Origin: Alisma plantago-aquatica
Taxonomy: Eukaryota > Streptophyta > Magnoliopsida > Alismatales > Alismataceae
Direction of reading: 5' to 3'
Assembly (NCBI GenBank): GCA_963693085.1
Contig: OY856409.1
Coordinates: forward strand, 298,100,558 to 298,164,557
DNA: 64,000 nt
Position 1 is the stretch's first letter. Each line of letters begins with the position of its first letter. Both the position numbers and the translations under genes were made by a program. Shown piece by piece: positions 9,400-21,458 of the stretch. Under the pieces are notes generated by a model that was not told the origin of the DNA, did no database searches, and saw only the letters and a program-made list of their open reading frames with translations.

Positions 9400-10246
9400 T
9401 CCTTTTTGTATTAGTTATCCCATTATAGAAAGTGGTCACTAGGAACCCCTTGAAATAATTGTGGTGCGAGCAATTCCTAAGGTACTCTTGGAAATGCTCC
9501 CACGCTTCATGCAAGTTCTCTCCTGGCTTTTGTGCAAAAGAGGTAATGTTCTAAATGTTATGGATTATCCTCTCTTTAGGATAAAACTTAGTAACAAAAA
9601 CATCCACCAGGGGTCTCCACCCATCTATAGACTGGTGGGGGAGATTTAGGTACCAAGATAGAGCCTTATCTTCCAAAGAGAAGTTGAAACCCTTGCAGTA
9701 AATCACCTCTTTTGGGACACCCCTCATCTTAATGGTATCACAAATGTTCTTGAAATCATCTAGGTGATGGTATGGGTTTTCCCTTGAACTTCCACAAAAA
9801 GGCCTGTTCTGGATCATAGATATGACAGCTGGTTTTATCTTGAAGCTTGCTATGATGAAGTTTGGTACGATAATCGGACATCTAGACTCATTAGCCCTTG
9901 TTGCTGCCAACTCATGAAGAGTCTTCCCTTCTTCGTCATCCTCACTATCGCTATCCCTACGGTTGTGATTTCTCTCTGCCTCACGCTCATGGTTGTCATG
10001 GTTCCTTCTATGTATGTGGTGATGGCGACACTCCTCGTGGAGATGATTGTCCTCACGATGATCATCTTCATGTCTCTCTTCATGTTCTTCCTCGTATTCT
10101 TCATGTTGGTGACCATTATTGTAACAACCATCTCTGTCTTCATCCGAGCCTGATGGTGGTAGGTTATGTTGATTCCTCACATCCTGCTCGTATCTTGAGA
10201 GAGTAACATCCACACGAGGCGACATGGTAAAAAGGAGCAAAGTCAA
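9400..10246 (-). pseudogene. gag: gag of element A (capsid region), with a His/acidic/Arg-rich segment
   Basis: An open frame starts at 10246, with a second possible start (MSPRVDV) a few codons on, and runs to a stop at 9551. It continues in the same frame to about 9400. Residues ~45-115 are extremely rich in His, Glu, Asp and Arg. They are followed by the Retrotrans_gag core: a PNFIIASFKI segment, then LSWYLNLP and FVTKFYP motifs that align with the F gag. The protein would form the virus-like particle. The first stop replaces a probable Gln codon. Downstream of 9400 the frame is scrambled. Non-functional as it stands. Confidence 0.8.
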
Positions 10247-10440
10247 ATGAGTCTGCTTCTTCCTGGGTGCTTAAATAGACTGTATAGTAGAGTTAGCTAA
10301 CTGGTCATGTTAAAACAAACTATTCTGCACAAAATCAGGGTAGCAGACTTAAAGTAACTATGTTGTCAAGCTTATTACTAAGCTTGAGGCATGGGAGTAT
10401 AGTAAGTGGACTCAAGTTCTTAACAATGTCATTTTGCCTT

Positions 10441-10460
10441 GCCCCCGACAATGGCGGCAA
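10441..10460 (-). other. Primer-binding site of element A (tRNA-Asp-like)
   Basis: The minus strand reads TTGCCGCCATTGTCGGGGGC, close to the TGGCGCCGTTGCCGGGGA class complementary to tRNA-Asp that is known from Athila elements. It lies 5 bases after the proposed LTR end and about 200 bases upstream of gag. A few bases differ from the consensus. Confidence 0.7.
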
Positions 10461-10465
10461 AAAGT

Positions 10466-12223
10466 TGACCGGCCTAAATCGCACGTCCAAAAGAAGTGGA
10501 TTCAGAGTAGTCAGACTTTTGAAGAGATAACCCCACTCTCAGGCCCCTGCAATGATAAATGGGGTCTGATGTAGTGATCAGGGTCAAACATAGGGACACG
10601 GTTGGCAGTATTAAGCTCACAGAATCTAACACTCTTATACTCCAGAAAATGCAGGTATATATAAAGGTATTCCCTAAGGAACGATGGCACACAAACCAAG
10701 TTTGAACAAGAAAAACAAGAATAAGGAGAACGAATGAAGACAAAAGAAACAAGACGAAATAAGTATATGAAGAAAACTGGGGTTGGGGTTCACCTACTAA
10801 GACTTCTCGCCAACATGCAACATCATCTCTCTCTCTCGCATACTCTTATCAAGACTATAAGCAACCATCAAAAGCATCCTTTCCACTCTCTCTCAAGATG
10901 AGAGTAGATCTAAGTCTAAGGGTATCCTCCCTATTGAGATGACTGCACAAAAACTATGCAACTTACCATATGATTTTAAAGCTTTAGCATTCCAACACTC
11001 TCGTGCATTTGTACTACTCCATAACACATGATAAAAGTGATATTACTCTTTTGAGATATCAACTATCAAACATCACAAGATGGTAGCTAAGCATACAAGT
11101 GAAGCATTAAAATAGGTGCATGGAGATAATCTTGATAAGAATGCATATATTCAATAAGAAGAGACAATATACATGTTGGGAGTGCCTTAGTGGCTACTCC
11201 CAACCCAAGTTAAGGTGTTTATCCACTCATGCTTGTAGACAACATAGCGGTGTTACATAAAGATGGATACATGAAGTCCCACGAAGAGAGGAGGGAAGTA
11301 CAGTGAAATGGTGTGATAGATCTAGAGAGAGAAGAGACGTGATACGACACAGTACTTCTTCAGATCTAGATCTAACAGGGAAATGGCGTGGATGATCTTC
11401 TTCTCTCAAAGGAGTGTTCAGACTTCTCTCTCCTCAACTTCTGCCTTTGGTGATCCAAGACTGGTAGAAGGATGGTCTGGAACAAGTCTGGGATGCATCA
11501 GGACTTCGTGGTCCTCGGGATCTGATCTATGATCTGATGATTTGACAAGACAGGTGGTTGGCCTATTTATAGACGCATTCCACTGACTTAAGCCTAGACT
11601 GCGATCACGGTATGGGTTGAGGGTAGTGTGAGACCGCGGTGGTGGTCTACTCTTTATTCCTTCTTTTATCACAGTTGAACTGAGTCACGGTATGCCACTT
11701 GCTCACAGTCTGGTGATGATCACGATCGAGGTCGACTTGTACATTATGTTTGGAGAGGTTGAGTTTGAGGTATTCTTGCTCGATCGCGGCCTGTAAGGAT
11801 TGTGGGCTTAGCAATGACCGCAACCTCCAAGCTGGTTGTTGTTCTTCTTGATTGTGGTCTATGTTGATCATGGTCTGTGTTGATCACGGTCTCCAAATAC
11901 ACCGCGGTCCCTGGTTTGAGTCTTTGTTCTGATCGCGACCTTTGTTGTGGTCACATTTATGCGATGATCGCGGCTTTGGTATGGCTGTGGTCTGACTTCA
12001 ACGCATGATGACCTCAATCTTAAAGCGACATAGAGACCTCGATCGCGGTTGTTGGATGAGTGGGCCGTGACCGCGATTTGGGCTATAAATGTACTTGAAA
12101 TCAAAGAAAGGTGTGTGAGGTTTTTAGACAAAAAGATGGTGAAAATATAGGGAAAGCTAACAAAAGATATACTAAAAGAGGTGTAAAATATATACAAAAA
12201 GTATGTAAAATGAAGTGTTATCA
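10466..12223 (-). repeat. 5' LTR of element A
   Basis: This stretch lies between decayed DNA and the tRNA-Asp-like primer site. On the minus strand it begins TGATAACACTTC (at 12223) and ends ...CCGGTCA (at 10466), giving TG...CA ends and about 1.76 kb. A TATA-like CTATAAATAG is at 11572-11563 on the minus strand. Upstream of it (11590-12080) lie many variants of GATCGCGGTC and GACCGCGATC. No second LTR is in the window to confirm the ends, so the boundaries are inferred from the primer site, the TG/CA rule and the change in base composition. Confidence 0.7.
11563..11572 (-). promoter_or_regulatory. TATA box in LTR of element A
   Basis: CTATAAATAG on the minus strand sits in the downstream half of the LTR, just downstream of the GC-rich repeat cluster. 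This is the expected place for an LTR promoter between U3 and R. No transcript evidence is available from sequence alone. Confidence 0.55.
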
Positions 12224-13740
12224 ATAATAATATTCATGTAATAATTTTATTTAATGACATATCAACAACATCTTATATATTATTTACATACATTGCCATT
12301 ACCTCTTTGGTAAAAGAAACCTAAAAAGGTTTTAGAACTTTTGAACTATCAACATGAATGAACCATCATTTGGGAAAATTTTATCATTCTTAAGGTAGAT
12401 TTTAACTTAAGAGATATGTATTTGATTCTATATGGGTGAAATAAAAGCATGAATGACAACCAAAGATGATGATAGAACAAATTCTCTTGAGTTTTTGTGA
12501 ATGATTTTGTGGTAGTGGAACCACACTATATTTTGTGGAAGAAAGTACTTGTCAGTAAAGAAACATTATTTCTTAGACTAGGAATGAGATTATAATATGT
12601 TGAGAATGTTATTAATCCTTTAGGATCTCACACATCAATTACATTTTGTTCAAGAAAATGTTCTGTAGGGAAATTGCAAATCAATTGGAAGGTCTATTTG
12701 AAGAGTTACCAACATTTACGCTTACAAAAATAAGGAGGAATGAATTCAAAGTATGTGAAGGACTTCAACAAGTTACCACTTGAAAATCAAGTGTGTCATG
12801 TCTAAAAATAGAGAGATGATGTAGATCATCGGACTATACTCTTGTTCATATTTTAAAATATCAATTTTACATAATCTAAATATGGTGCAATCCAATTAGT
12901 GTTATTAGGCTAGCTGAGAAGAAGTGAAACCTCTACATTAATGTGTGGTTGAGAATAGAGGATTTCCATAAAAAAGGTGTCATTGTTGTTTGCATTCTTG
13001 GATTCTGTTTCACCTATCTTCCATTTAGGTAAATTGAGAATCTACTAGTTTTACAACTTGATAAAGAAATAAATTCAATGTGGCATGATCTTACAATATC
13101 ATTATGTGAGAAAGTGATGGCATCTTAGATCTAAAAAATGTACATAGCTAGAATACTATGATAAAAAAATATCATGGGAACCAATGACAAAGGCTGGGGT
13201 ATTATATGAACATTATGTTTGTAGAGTAAGGTGTTTCATACATATTTTTGGGTTCCATGTATTCATCCTATAACATGAAATCATATGGTGAAATGAATAG
13301 TTCCCTCTATATGTCTAGTTCTATCTTATGGAGGTAAGCATGATGAATTTTAAAGGTAGAAAAATGGTTTAATTGATTTCATGTTACATATAACTTTTGA
13401 GTCTCTCACCAAGTGACTTTAAGAAGTGTCTACTATGCAGAATATATTTAGTAAACCTAGAGGAGACAGATTTATTGTCAGCTCATCTAGTATTCTTTAC
13501 ATGTATAATCAATCGACTAATTCCTTATAGGTATATTGAGAAAAGGCTTCAAACTCATAATAGATGGTGAGACGGCCTATGAAGTTGAGTGTACCAAAAT
13601 GTAAGAGATCATATATCAATAAACTAGTTATACGATCAAAACACATGCATGCATATAGCTTCAAAACAACCACTTCAATCTTACATCCATGAAAATGTTT
13701 ATCCAAATGGGTACTCAGGAACATCAAAGGTTCACTCTAT

Positions 13741-13850
13741 CACATCCTGCACACCTTAAAAGAAATTTTGTCCTCAAAATTAAACCAAAACTCAGTCCAT
13801 CACATCATATACATGTCAAAAGTTTTTTTTTCCTCAAAATTAATTCATAT
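13741..13850. repeat. 60-bp tandem duplication in region H
   Basis: Two units start with CACATC at 13741 and 13801 and share the CCTCAAAATTAA segment at the same offset. The second unit is diverged. It includes the presumed end-of-pol/polypurine segment of element H. Confidence 0.75.
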
Positions 13851-16100
13851 CTTTACTACACAAAAGATATTCATCCATATGTAAGCACCACTCGAGGTGT
13901 AACATCTTTATGAACAAGAGTTCTAGAACTTGTTTAACTGCTCCTATGAGGTTTTGAAATCACTCCATACAAGATTGAAACAAGGATTTAGAAGCATAGG
14001 TTATGTCATCACATATTTTAAATGTTAGGATTTATGTCCTCATTTTATCCTAAAATGAGATTTCCAACCTAACTTTAACATATTTGAGAAAAGAGTTTAT
14101 TGTAGTTGACCCATTTCATCCATCTAGATCACATTAAGGTGCCATCATCATTTTACTATGCAATTTTCATAAATTCATAGTGATCATATTTATTAATCAC
14201 TACGATTGACACCACATCAAACATAAATCATTAATATGATCCCTTTCAAATTTTACATTAGTTACAAACTTTATTACCGATTTCATCACTCATTCATTAA
14301 CCATATTATGTCATCATTATTCATGTAACATGTATCACTAGTGTCATCTCATTGTACTTTCTCATATTAGGTTGTAAACTCTATTAGAAATTCATCATGA
14401 GATTATCCAACTATTCATAGTATCATCATTATTCATGTGTATGTTAACCATTTATACATTGATATCTATCAAACTATACTTGCTATTCCATCATGCCATA
14501 CCTATTTATATCAAATTTCAAGATTAGAAAACATCCTTACATATATTATATCATGGTTGTGCTAAACAAACTTATGTGAGTGTCTTGTTAAACATATATC
14601 AAAGCTTCATCTAGTCCAACTGAGGTTCTCCTAACCCATATCATGAGGGTAGTGCCATGCTCAGTCTCTTTGAGATAACTCAACTCTATGAGTATCTCAT
14701 ATGCATATACTTTATATTTCCTCTGTTAGTCTAGGGTTCTCAAATTACCTCATTGACACTAGTGATAGCCTTACAAGATCTACCAACATAAGCACAAAAC
14801 AAAACACAATATGATATTCTCTTTTCATAGGTCTCTTACAATGAAATACTATGTCTCATCTCTCTCTTACATGTACACCACTAGAGTCCTACATGGGAAC
14901 CCCAACCCAAGTATGAGGCTTCATAGAAACCAACCCATTTACCTCCTCCAGGGTCTTGGGACTCTCTCTCTCACCTAGATGGTAGGTTCTTATATTTATA
15001 TTCACATATGCACATATAACCACCCTCTATTTGTCTATAGTGTTTGCTCCTCCCAAGGACATCTAGGGTTCAACAAGACTATAGTAATCATGCATAAAAT
15101 GACTCAACTCAATCACTCAAGAGTATTCTAGTTGAGTACACATCATATCACATATTTCTCATAATTCTCATATCATGGAGTTAAGTTTCTCTTACCTTCT
15201 CGCAATGGGTTTCACTCTCCCTATAGTTAACCCTATAACTGGTCCCAACACTAGAGTTCCTCCTTTGTAAAAGAGCTTGAGGCTCATGCTGAATCACAAC
15301 TTTATCCCAACATAGATTATCTTATTTTAGAAAAGAACATGTACTTGGATCTTCAAAACTTATATCAAATCCTCAAATCTGAACATAGGTCCTCAAAGAC
15401 AAACATATACCATCGCAATTCATCTTATATCATGTATATATGTCTTAGATCACCATCCAATCTTATTTCATCTATTCCGTCTATTACATATTTTAACAAG
15501 GCTCTAGACATATAATCTAGAACTATTGTCTCTTCTAGAATAATGACATTCACTTTCACTTAGGTTACATGACCACCTCCTATTGGTACATTTGTGGGAA
15601 CACACTTTTGTAATACTTACATATATAATAAAATATTGTATAGTTTTTCTCTGATAAAACAAGTGTCAGAGAAATCTATCAAGGTTTGATCCAATTGGAA
15701 TCAAAAACCAAATCCACAAAATGAGTGTCCCACACATAGTAGAGAGTCGAGTGCCAGGTCACCTAGTGAAAAGGGTGAGAACGAGGTGTAGACTGGTGTA
15801 GCTACCCAAAACATAGATGAATCATATGTCAAAGGTTTCTCTTCCTGTGATGTATGCCATTTCCATGTAATGCAATGTCCCATACCGCTGCACTATAAGG
15901 AAAGAATGACACCTACAGACTTGCTATACAACAAGCACCGGTCTAGACCTAGTTCTTAGATATCTAGGTGCTAACCAAGAGGCTAGGTTAGATCTAGTCT
16001 CTAAAAGATGACTAATCTAACCCTAAAGATTTTTAAGTTCATGATTTTCTTTTGTTTGAGTTGCATAATGAACAAATCATAGGCTTTGCTATTGTTCATA

Positions 16101-16111
16101 CTCTAATACCA
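16101..16111 (-). other. Primer-binding site of element H (initiator-Met type)
   Basis: The minus strand reads TGGTATTAGAG, one change from TGGTATCAGAG. It follows two bases after a CA-ending LTR (...GGGGACGTCACA on the minus strand). Confidence 0.65.
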
Positions 16112-16113
16112 CC

Positions 16114-18440
16114 TGTGACGTCCCCAAATTTTCTAAATCTTAGTGTGATTTGTGACTTCCAAATTGAAACCCTCACCTCAGTGAGAATCCCAATTTAAAC
16201 ACCACACACTAGACAAAGAAGAAGAAAATTAGAGGAAGTCATAAGGAAACAACAATAGCACATGCACATGAGAACAAAAACCATACAACACATGTTCACC
16301 ATCCAACATATAATAACAAAATGTTTTTTTACAACATTTGATATTATACATTGTACAATAAACTTTTACATATGCATGTACTACATTCTAATATAGGATC
16401 TAAGACAAGTGGTCCACTTGTACATCGGCTCGCCACACAACTCTCAACTATCCTGGATCTTCAAGATGATATGTCAACATGCCTAAAACAAAGATTACAT
16501 GTGGTACATATCAACACGATATTCAAGAATATTGTATTGAGTACACCTACATGTCTTTTTATATACCTGTCATTACTGCAACTTGGCAATAAGATAAAAC
16601 TAGTACTTGGAAGTAACAAAAAAATATAACAAAAGCATACTTGAACAAGAAAGTTTATTAACAAAAGAAAGCACATATTTTGTGCACATTTTCCATTATA
16701 TATCCATGCATTGACTTCCAAAGGTTTTGATGCATTCTCTTGACTCTCAAGGAGCTCAAGATTAAGGCCTTTATGATCGACTACTAAAGAGTTAGATCAT
16801 ATGTACAATGTGACCGAATACAAAAGAGTTAAGTCACTTCCCAGCATTGTACTACGAAAGAGTTTAGTGCTTTCATATAATTGAACATATATATTATGTT
16901 TGATGTGTTCATAGCCATAAGTGTGCAAAATCAAGTAAGATATCATACAAGAACAATCATTACATCCAATATCATATGCCAAGTATTTGTACACACATAA
17001 TACAACCATACTGAATAGTATGCCCAAGTAAGAGGTAAGGGCGTACCTTGATCAAGACAAATGAATCATCACATGTTCTTGAGGTCAACTATATCCATGG
17101 TCAAACCATGATTAAGACAAGATCATGTACTATCATCAGATTCTCATTATCTTAACCCTAGTTATGATTCATTAGGGTTTCACGTAGTCGTATGTTATTC
17201 CCATCATTATTACTTGTCTTATCTTCTTGTAATTAGGCTATTGGTCTCATATTTTAGATTTAAAAACATAATCTAATTATTTGATTACATATGATTATGT
17301 GCATATATTAACCCTAGGTTACATGTATTAATCATGTTAGGGTTTTCTCACAATATGTTATAATGCATTATCATATAATCATGAATTATGTGTATCATTA
17401 TGATCTTAGAATTACATATTAGCTTCCAATTACTAAAGGAACATACTCGGTAATTTTAGGTTTTCTTGAGCATCTTTGTAATTATTGCACACTAATTATG
17501 GTTATTAGCCCTAATTAGCCATATGGAGCATATTACATGATTTTGTGCATCCACATCATAATCACTGACCTTAGATGAATTACAAACATGATTATGTATT
17601 TACTGACATTTTATCATAATTTTAGGTTGTCGTTTGATATTTATTATCCATGAAATAAGCATTTTACAACTTACATGATATCATTGTGATTTAAGCATCA
17701 AAAGGCTAATATTATGGTTCCATGTTATTCTACTAATTTTTCTAAACATTTTGGTACCTTCTATTTTTCTGATGTATGAGTTATTTACTATGCATTTTCT
17801 AAGATCTTAGTTTTTTGGGGATTTTACCTTTTTCTGACCAATCTGGCGTTGCCATGTGTCCCTGATGTGGTGTTGATCCTTTTCTTTCTCTGCTTGAGGG
17901 TGGGCCAGCCAGTTCAAGTTGGTCAGCCTTGGTATCCACCGATCTACTTTATTTTCTAGCCAGACTATCCTCTCTCCTGGTGCATCGCGATCTCGCATTC
18001 TCGCCCATTCTTCTGCTCGTCATGAGTCCCTACATGCATGGGATCTACACTTACTTCCCAAGCCACCACCATAGGGGACTTCTCTGGCCAGGAATAGCTA
18101 GCGCTCACATCCCCCTCAACGTCCATTAATGCCTACATAGGATGTGGCAAGTTGAAAGGGATCTACACAGTGCTCTAGTTTTCTAGTTCAGCTCCATAGC
18201 TCGTGCTTTGTGGGCCTGCCAGCACCAGCCGATGTTGTAGTAGTGAGGAAGGGAAAAAATCCTCATGCTATGAAATGCAATAAAACCTTCCTAGAAGCAC
18301 CTACATGGGATACCAAAGTCATCTACATCCATTATTGGTGATGTTGAAGCCTCTCAAGCATACTTCATTAACTGCCTTCTCCCACGGTAAGGGTGGGCTT
18401 GGCGTATAGAGAAAACATAGTCTGACTTTGCAATTTCATG
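16114..18440 (-). repeat. LTR of element H (left end clear, right end approximate)
   Basis: The plus strand starts TGTGACGTCCCC at 16114, the inverted end of an LTR followed (on minus) by a Met-type primer site. The far end is placed where homology to the copia 5' leader of D begins, about 18430-18455; a clean TG was not found there. The stretch has no gene. The right third (17800-18260) is more GC-rich than the AT-rich left part. The terminus resembles Tekay/Del LTR ends (TGTRACG...). Confidence 0.5.
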
Positions 18441-19278
18441 TGGTGAGTGTATTTGAGTGTATATATGTGCAATTTACATGTGCCACCCTAAAAGTGGTTT
18501 TGATGATGAATGTGTAGCATGGTTATCGCCAATAATCCCATAGATTTGTGTGTGGTTGAATGGTTGTATGTTTATTTTTATATCGATTTGCATATTGAGT
18601 CTCTACCTTCTTCTTCCCAATGTAAAAGTATTATTCTTTCCTACCTTTACTACCCTCAAATTTAACTCAAGGTTTCTCTTTAGAATGTAATAAGTTATTA
18701 GTAAATAAGATAGTTTATTTTCTTTCAATGATGAAGAAGACGATCATCTCCATACAAGCCGACCAGTTTGTGAGATAAGCCAACTGGCTGGAGGACCAAG
18801 GAGAACAGAATGAAGGAGCACGCTGAAAGCCTGGTGGACCCAACATACCATCTAGAAGGTCTCCAAACATTGCTTGAATTGGTGGCTAGATGATCATTTT
18901 AGACGACCAACCAACTGATGAGAAGCGAGCTGACCGGTTCAAGGGTTGAAATAGTCAACCCAGATTGGTGAAGCACAAATATACACCAACAACAAATTCA
19001 TGCATGTGATTTGATGTAGACCTAGGTGGTAGTAATTACTTGTGGTTCCAAGGAACTACAGTAGATATGGCCATAACCATCACCTAATATTTTATCTTGC
19101 ATGTTTACCTTATGGGATATATCATGTATTTGATACATACTATATATATGGGGTGATTGGATAAGGTATATGTATATACACATATAATACATAAAATATC
19201 TCAATTAAGAATATACAATCTAAGATGCTTTCCATAAGAAACACTCATGAAAAGCTTGATCGACCAAGCATAGGTTAC
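18440..19278 (+). other. 5' leader of copia element D, upstream part
   Basis: Non-coding. It shares an ordered set of motifs with the leaders of C (39150-39815) and, inverted, of G (26380-25560): GTGTAGCATGGTTATCGCC, CTCTACCTTCTTC, ACCTAGGTGG and the ATATATGGGGTGATTGGATA segment. It ends with GTTAC, the target duplicated by G. It contains several CCGACC/GACCGG-like motifs (18770-18940), as the C leader does. Confidence 0.7.
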
Positions 19279-21458
19279 TGTTGGGAAATATAGGCACAAA
19301 GTAAGATAAAAGAAACCATTTTTTTTTCTTTATATGTATTCCCACAACAACGATATCATGCCAATTACTATTAAATAGAAAGGATGGTTCAACGAGTTAT
19401 ACCTAGTCCTGGAGCAAGTCCAACGACAACAACTCATTGTAGTGCAACTATCTTATAGTTGCTCTTGGATGGTGGTTGTGTAGCTTTTGGTTTTCACCAC
19501 AGACAACAGACAGGACAACTTCTGCAACAACTCCTATGGTCTCACCACATACTGTAGATTGACTTTACCCTCCTAGCACCAACCAAAGAAATCCTACATC
19601 TAGAGTAGTCCACATAGGCCAACTAGAACTCATGTCATTCAACTAGAATAGATATGAAGCAGTTATCCCTCCCGTTGGTGTACTAGTCACCAACTTGCTC
19701 TTCTACAACAATGATCATTGGTTGTTCTCTCTCTTGCTATCTCTCCTTAGTTAAATAAGACTTTCCTGGGGTCTCTTGGTTATTACAGATAGAGATGTCA
19801 ACAATTGTCAAAGCAACTAAATCTCAATTGTCTGTGTTGTACTCTGGGAAGCCCCCAATACCCCTCTTTTTATAGGCGGGATTATGTCCATGGTGCCGAG
19901 TTGGTTCGTGATCTGTGTGGGAGTGGAAGGTATTAGAAGATTTTGGATTTTTGCAACCTACAAAACCCAAAATGATAGTATGGAAATCCAAACATCCATC
20001 TGGTATACGAGCCAATTGGTTCACACTGTGAGATGGGCATCTTGCATTTTCCCAATCATATACAAATTTGGCAAAATTGTTTCCAACTAATGCGGACGTT
20101 AATTTCCTTGTATCAATAAAAATTCATCAATTGAAACAATCAAACTTTCTCATGAATTCAGGAAAGTTACTAGAACCTTGCTTCGGCCCAACCAAGCTGA
20201 TCGGTTCACTAGGTGATTCAGTCGTGTCGCTCACATAAGTCGACCCGATCAGTTCACCCAGTCAGTCGATCAGTTGGTACCTAATTCGTGCAAAATTGTA
20301 GCCAATTCAATTTCGATCGAGCTATCTCACCCTATAATTCGAACATTCGGCAGTGTAGTTAGATCACTCCATTGATAAGTTTTTTTAATTGAATACCTAA
20401 ACGCTTTAGTGATCAATCCAAACATCACTAAAAATAAAAATCATCTTCTAGATGAGTTCCTATGTGTGCGGCCCTATTAGTCCCATATCACGTTAGCAGT
20501 GAATGTCCATAACTAAATTATGAAATCACAAGCATGGAGTGATGGCTAGTCACACTTTAGTGCTACACAAGTGAATTAAAAAGTTGGAGAACAACTTCAA
20601 CCTACAATATGTGTAAGGTGTTGCAATGAGTGTATGATTCCTTTGTCTTTGATATCTGAGATGAACTCGAGGCATTAAATAATCATCCCGTCAATGTTCA
20701 ACCCATGTTGTTTGAACTAAGAGTAGACTGTCTGAGATAACGTGACCTCAATACCATATATTGATTCACATGTGCATGCAAATGCATTTCTCAGTCTCAC
20801 TTATCAAGTGTATAGGATATCAATCTCCAGTAGGTGGGGAAAATCCCATCTCTATCACTCACAGTCAGTCCCCATGTGTCAAAGATACCCAATCATCACC
20901 TTTATGGTAACCTGTATTTCAGGATTACGTTTGATGATGTCAAAGTATACCCTGACTTGTGATGAGTGTAGTGATTTCAAGTCTAATAACTATAATCACC
21001 AACTTCACTATGAGAGATGACTATGACCACCAATGATGGTTTCCATGTGTCACTCTCAAGGTGGGTCTATTCGATACACTATTACCTAACATATATCTGT
21101 GTGCTTGCTTTGATATACCATATCATGACTAAGGAGAATCTATAATCAACCAACCTACAATCCAATCTTATGTGTTATTGGTGTCAATCTACCTTCTACA
21201 ATAACAACCGGAAAGGTATATAATAAGTATGCACATACTCTTAGCATTTGTATGATCTCATTTCCAAGTCACGTACTTGAAGACATACTTCATTGAGTAT
21301 TTTCATTCCTTATACATTCATAATATTTCATCATTATCTCATAACTGAATGAAAAAAAATGAATTGGAAGCTTGCCTTTATTAGTATTAATCAAATATGT
21401 TTTGGTTTATGCCATTTCAATCATCATTTGATTGGCTCCCTGGACATACTTTACCAAG
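19279..21458 (-). repeat. 3' LTR of copia element G
   Basis: 2.2 kb homologous to 26531-28742. The outer end is CCCAACA (19279). The inner end is preceded by the polypurine tract ACAAGTGGGATTTTC (about 21473-21459), a decayed form of the AAGTGGGAGATTG typical of copia elements. TATAAAAAG is at 19875-19866 and a GATCGGTTCA-type cluster at 20195-20285. Confidence 0.85.

Larger units (their letters stand above)
1..12223 (-). mobile_element. Element A: Athila-like Ty3/gypsy retrotransposon, split by insert N and cut by the left window edge
   Basis: Read on the minus strand, the order is 5' LTR (12223 to 10466), tRNA-Asp-like primer site, gag, zinc-knuckle linker, protease, reverse transcriptase, RNase H and integrase. 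This is the Ty3/gypsy order. The gag and pol motifs (DLGVSISLMP in protease, FMDDFSVYG in RT) closely resemble those of element F and of the Athila lineage as I know it, and no chromodomain is seen in the part present. The coding region has many stops and frame changes, so the copy is dead. Insert N (1025-6177) divides RNase H. The integrase catalytic domain is cut at position 1, so the 3' LTR lies outside the window. Lineage is inferred from motif resemblance; order and orientation are seen directly. Confidence 0.88.
12224..16113 (-). other. Decayed non-coding internal DNA of gypsy-like element H, with its primer site
   Basis: About 3.9 kb of AT-rich DNA without a recognisable protein. At its right end is a Met-type primer site (TGGTATTAGAG on the minus strand, 16111-16101) next to an LTR end. 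Near 13745-13850 the minus strand has GAGGACAAAATTTCTTTTAAGG, split here only for description, resembling the 3' end of pol and polypurine tract of Tekay-type elements (compare B at 44163-44200). This segment is tandemly duplicated. If both marks belong to one element, its internal region is only ~2.3 kb and lacks pol. A boundary to element A is at 12223. Identification is tentative. Confidence 0.4.

Noticed and set aside
9850..10206. Membrane-protein-like frame (many Val, Ile, Met) on the plus strand opposite gag of A
   Set aside because: It is the complement of the His/Glu/Asp/Arg-rich gag segment; GAT/CAT-rich DNA reads as Ile/Met/Val on the other strand.
15701..15883. Small frame near the H primer site (60 codons, Trp/Cys-rich) as a gene
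   Set aside because: Short, no start context, no similarity I recognise, lies in AT-rich decayed DNA; kept only as unexplained sequence.
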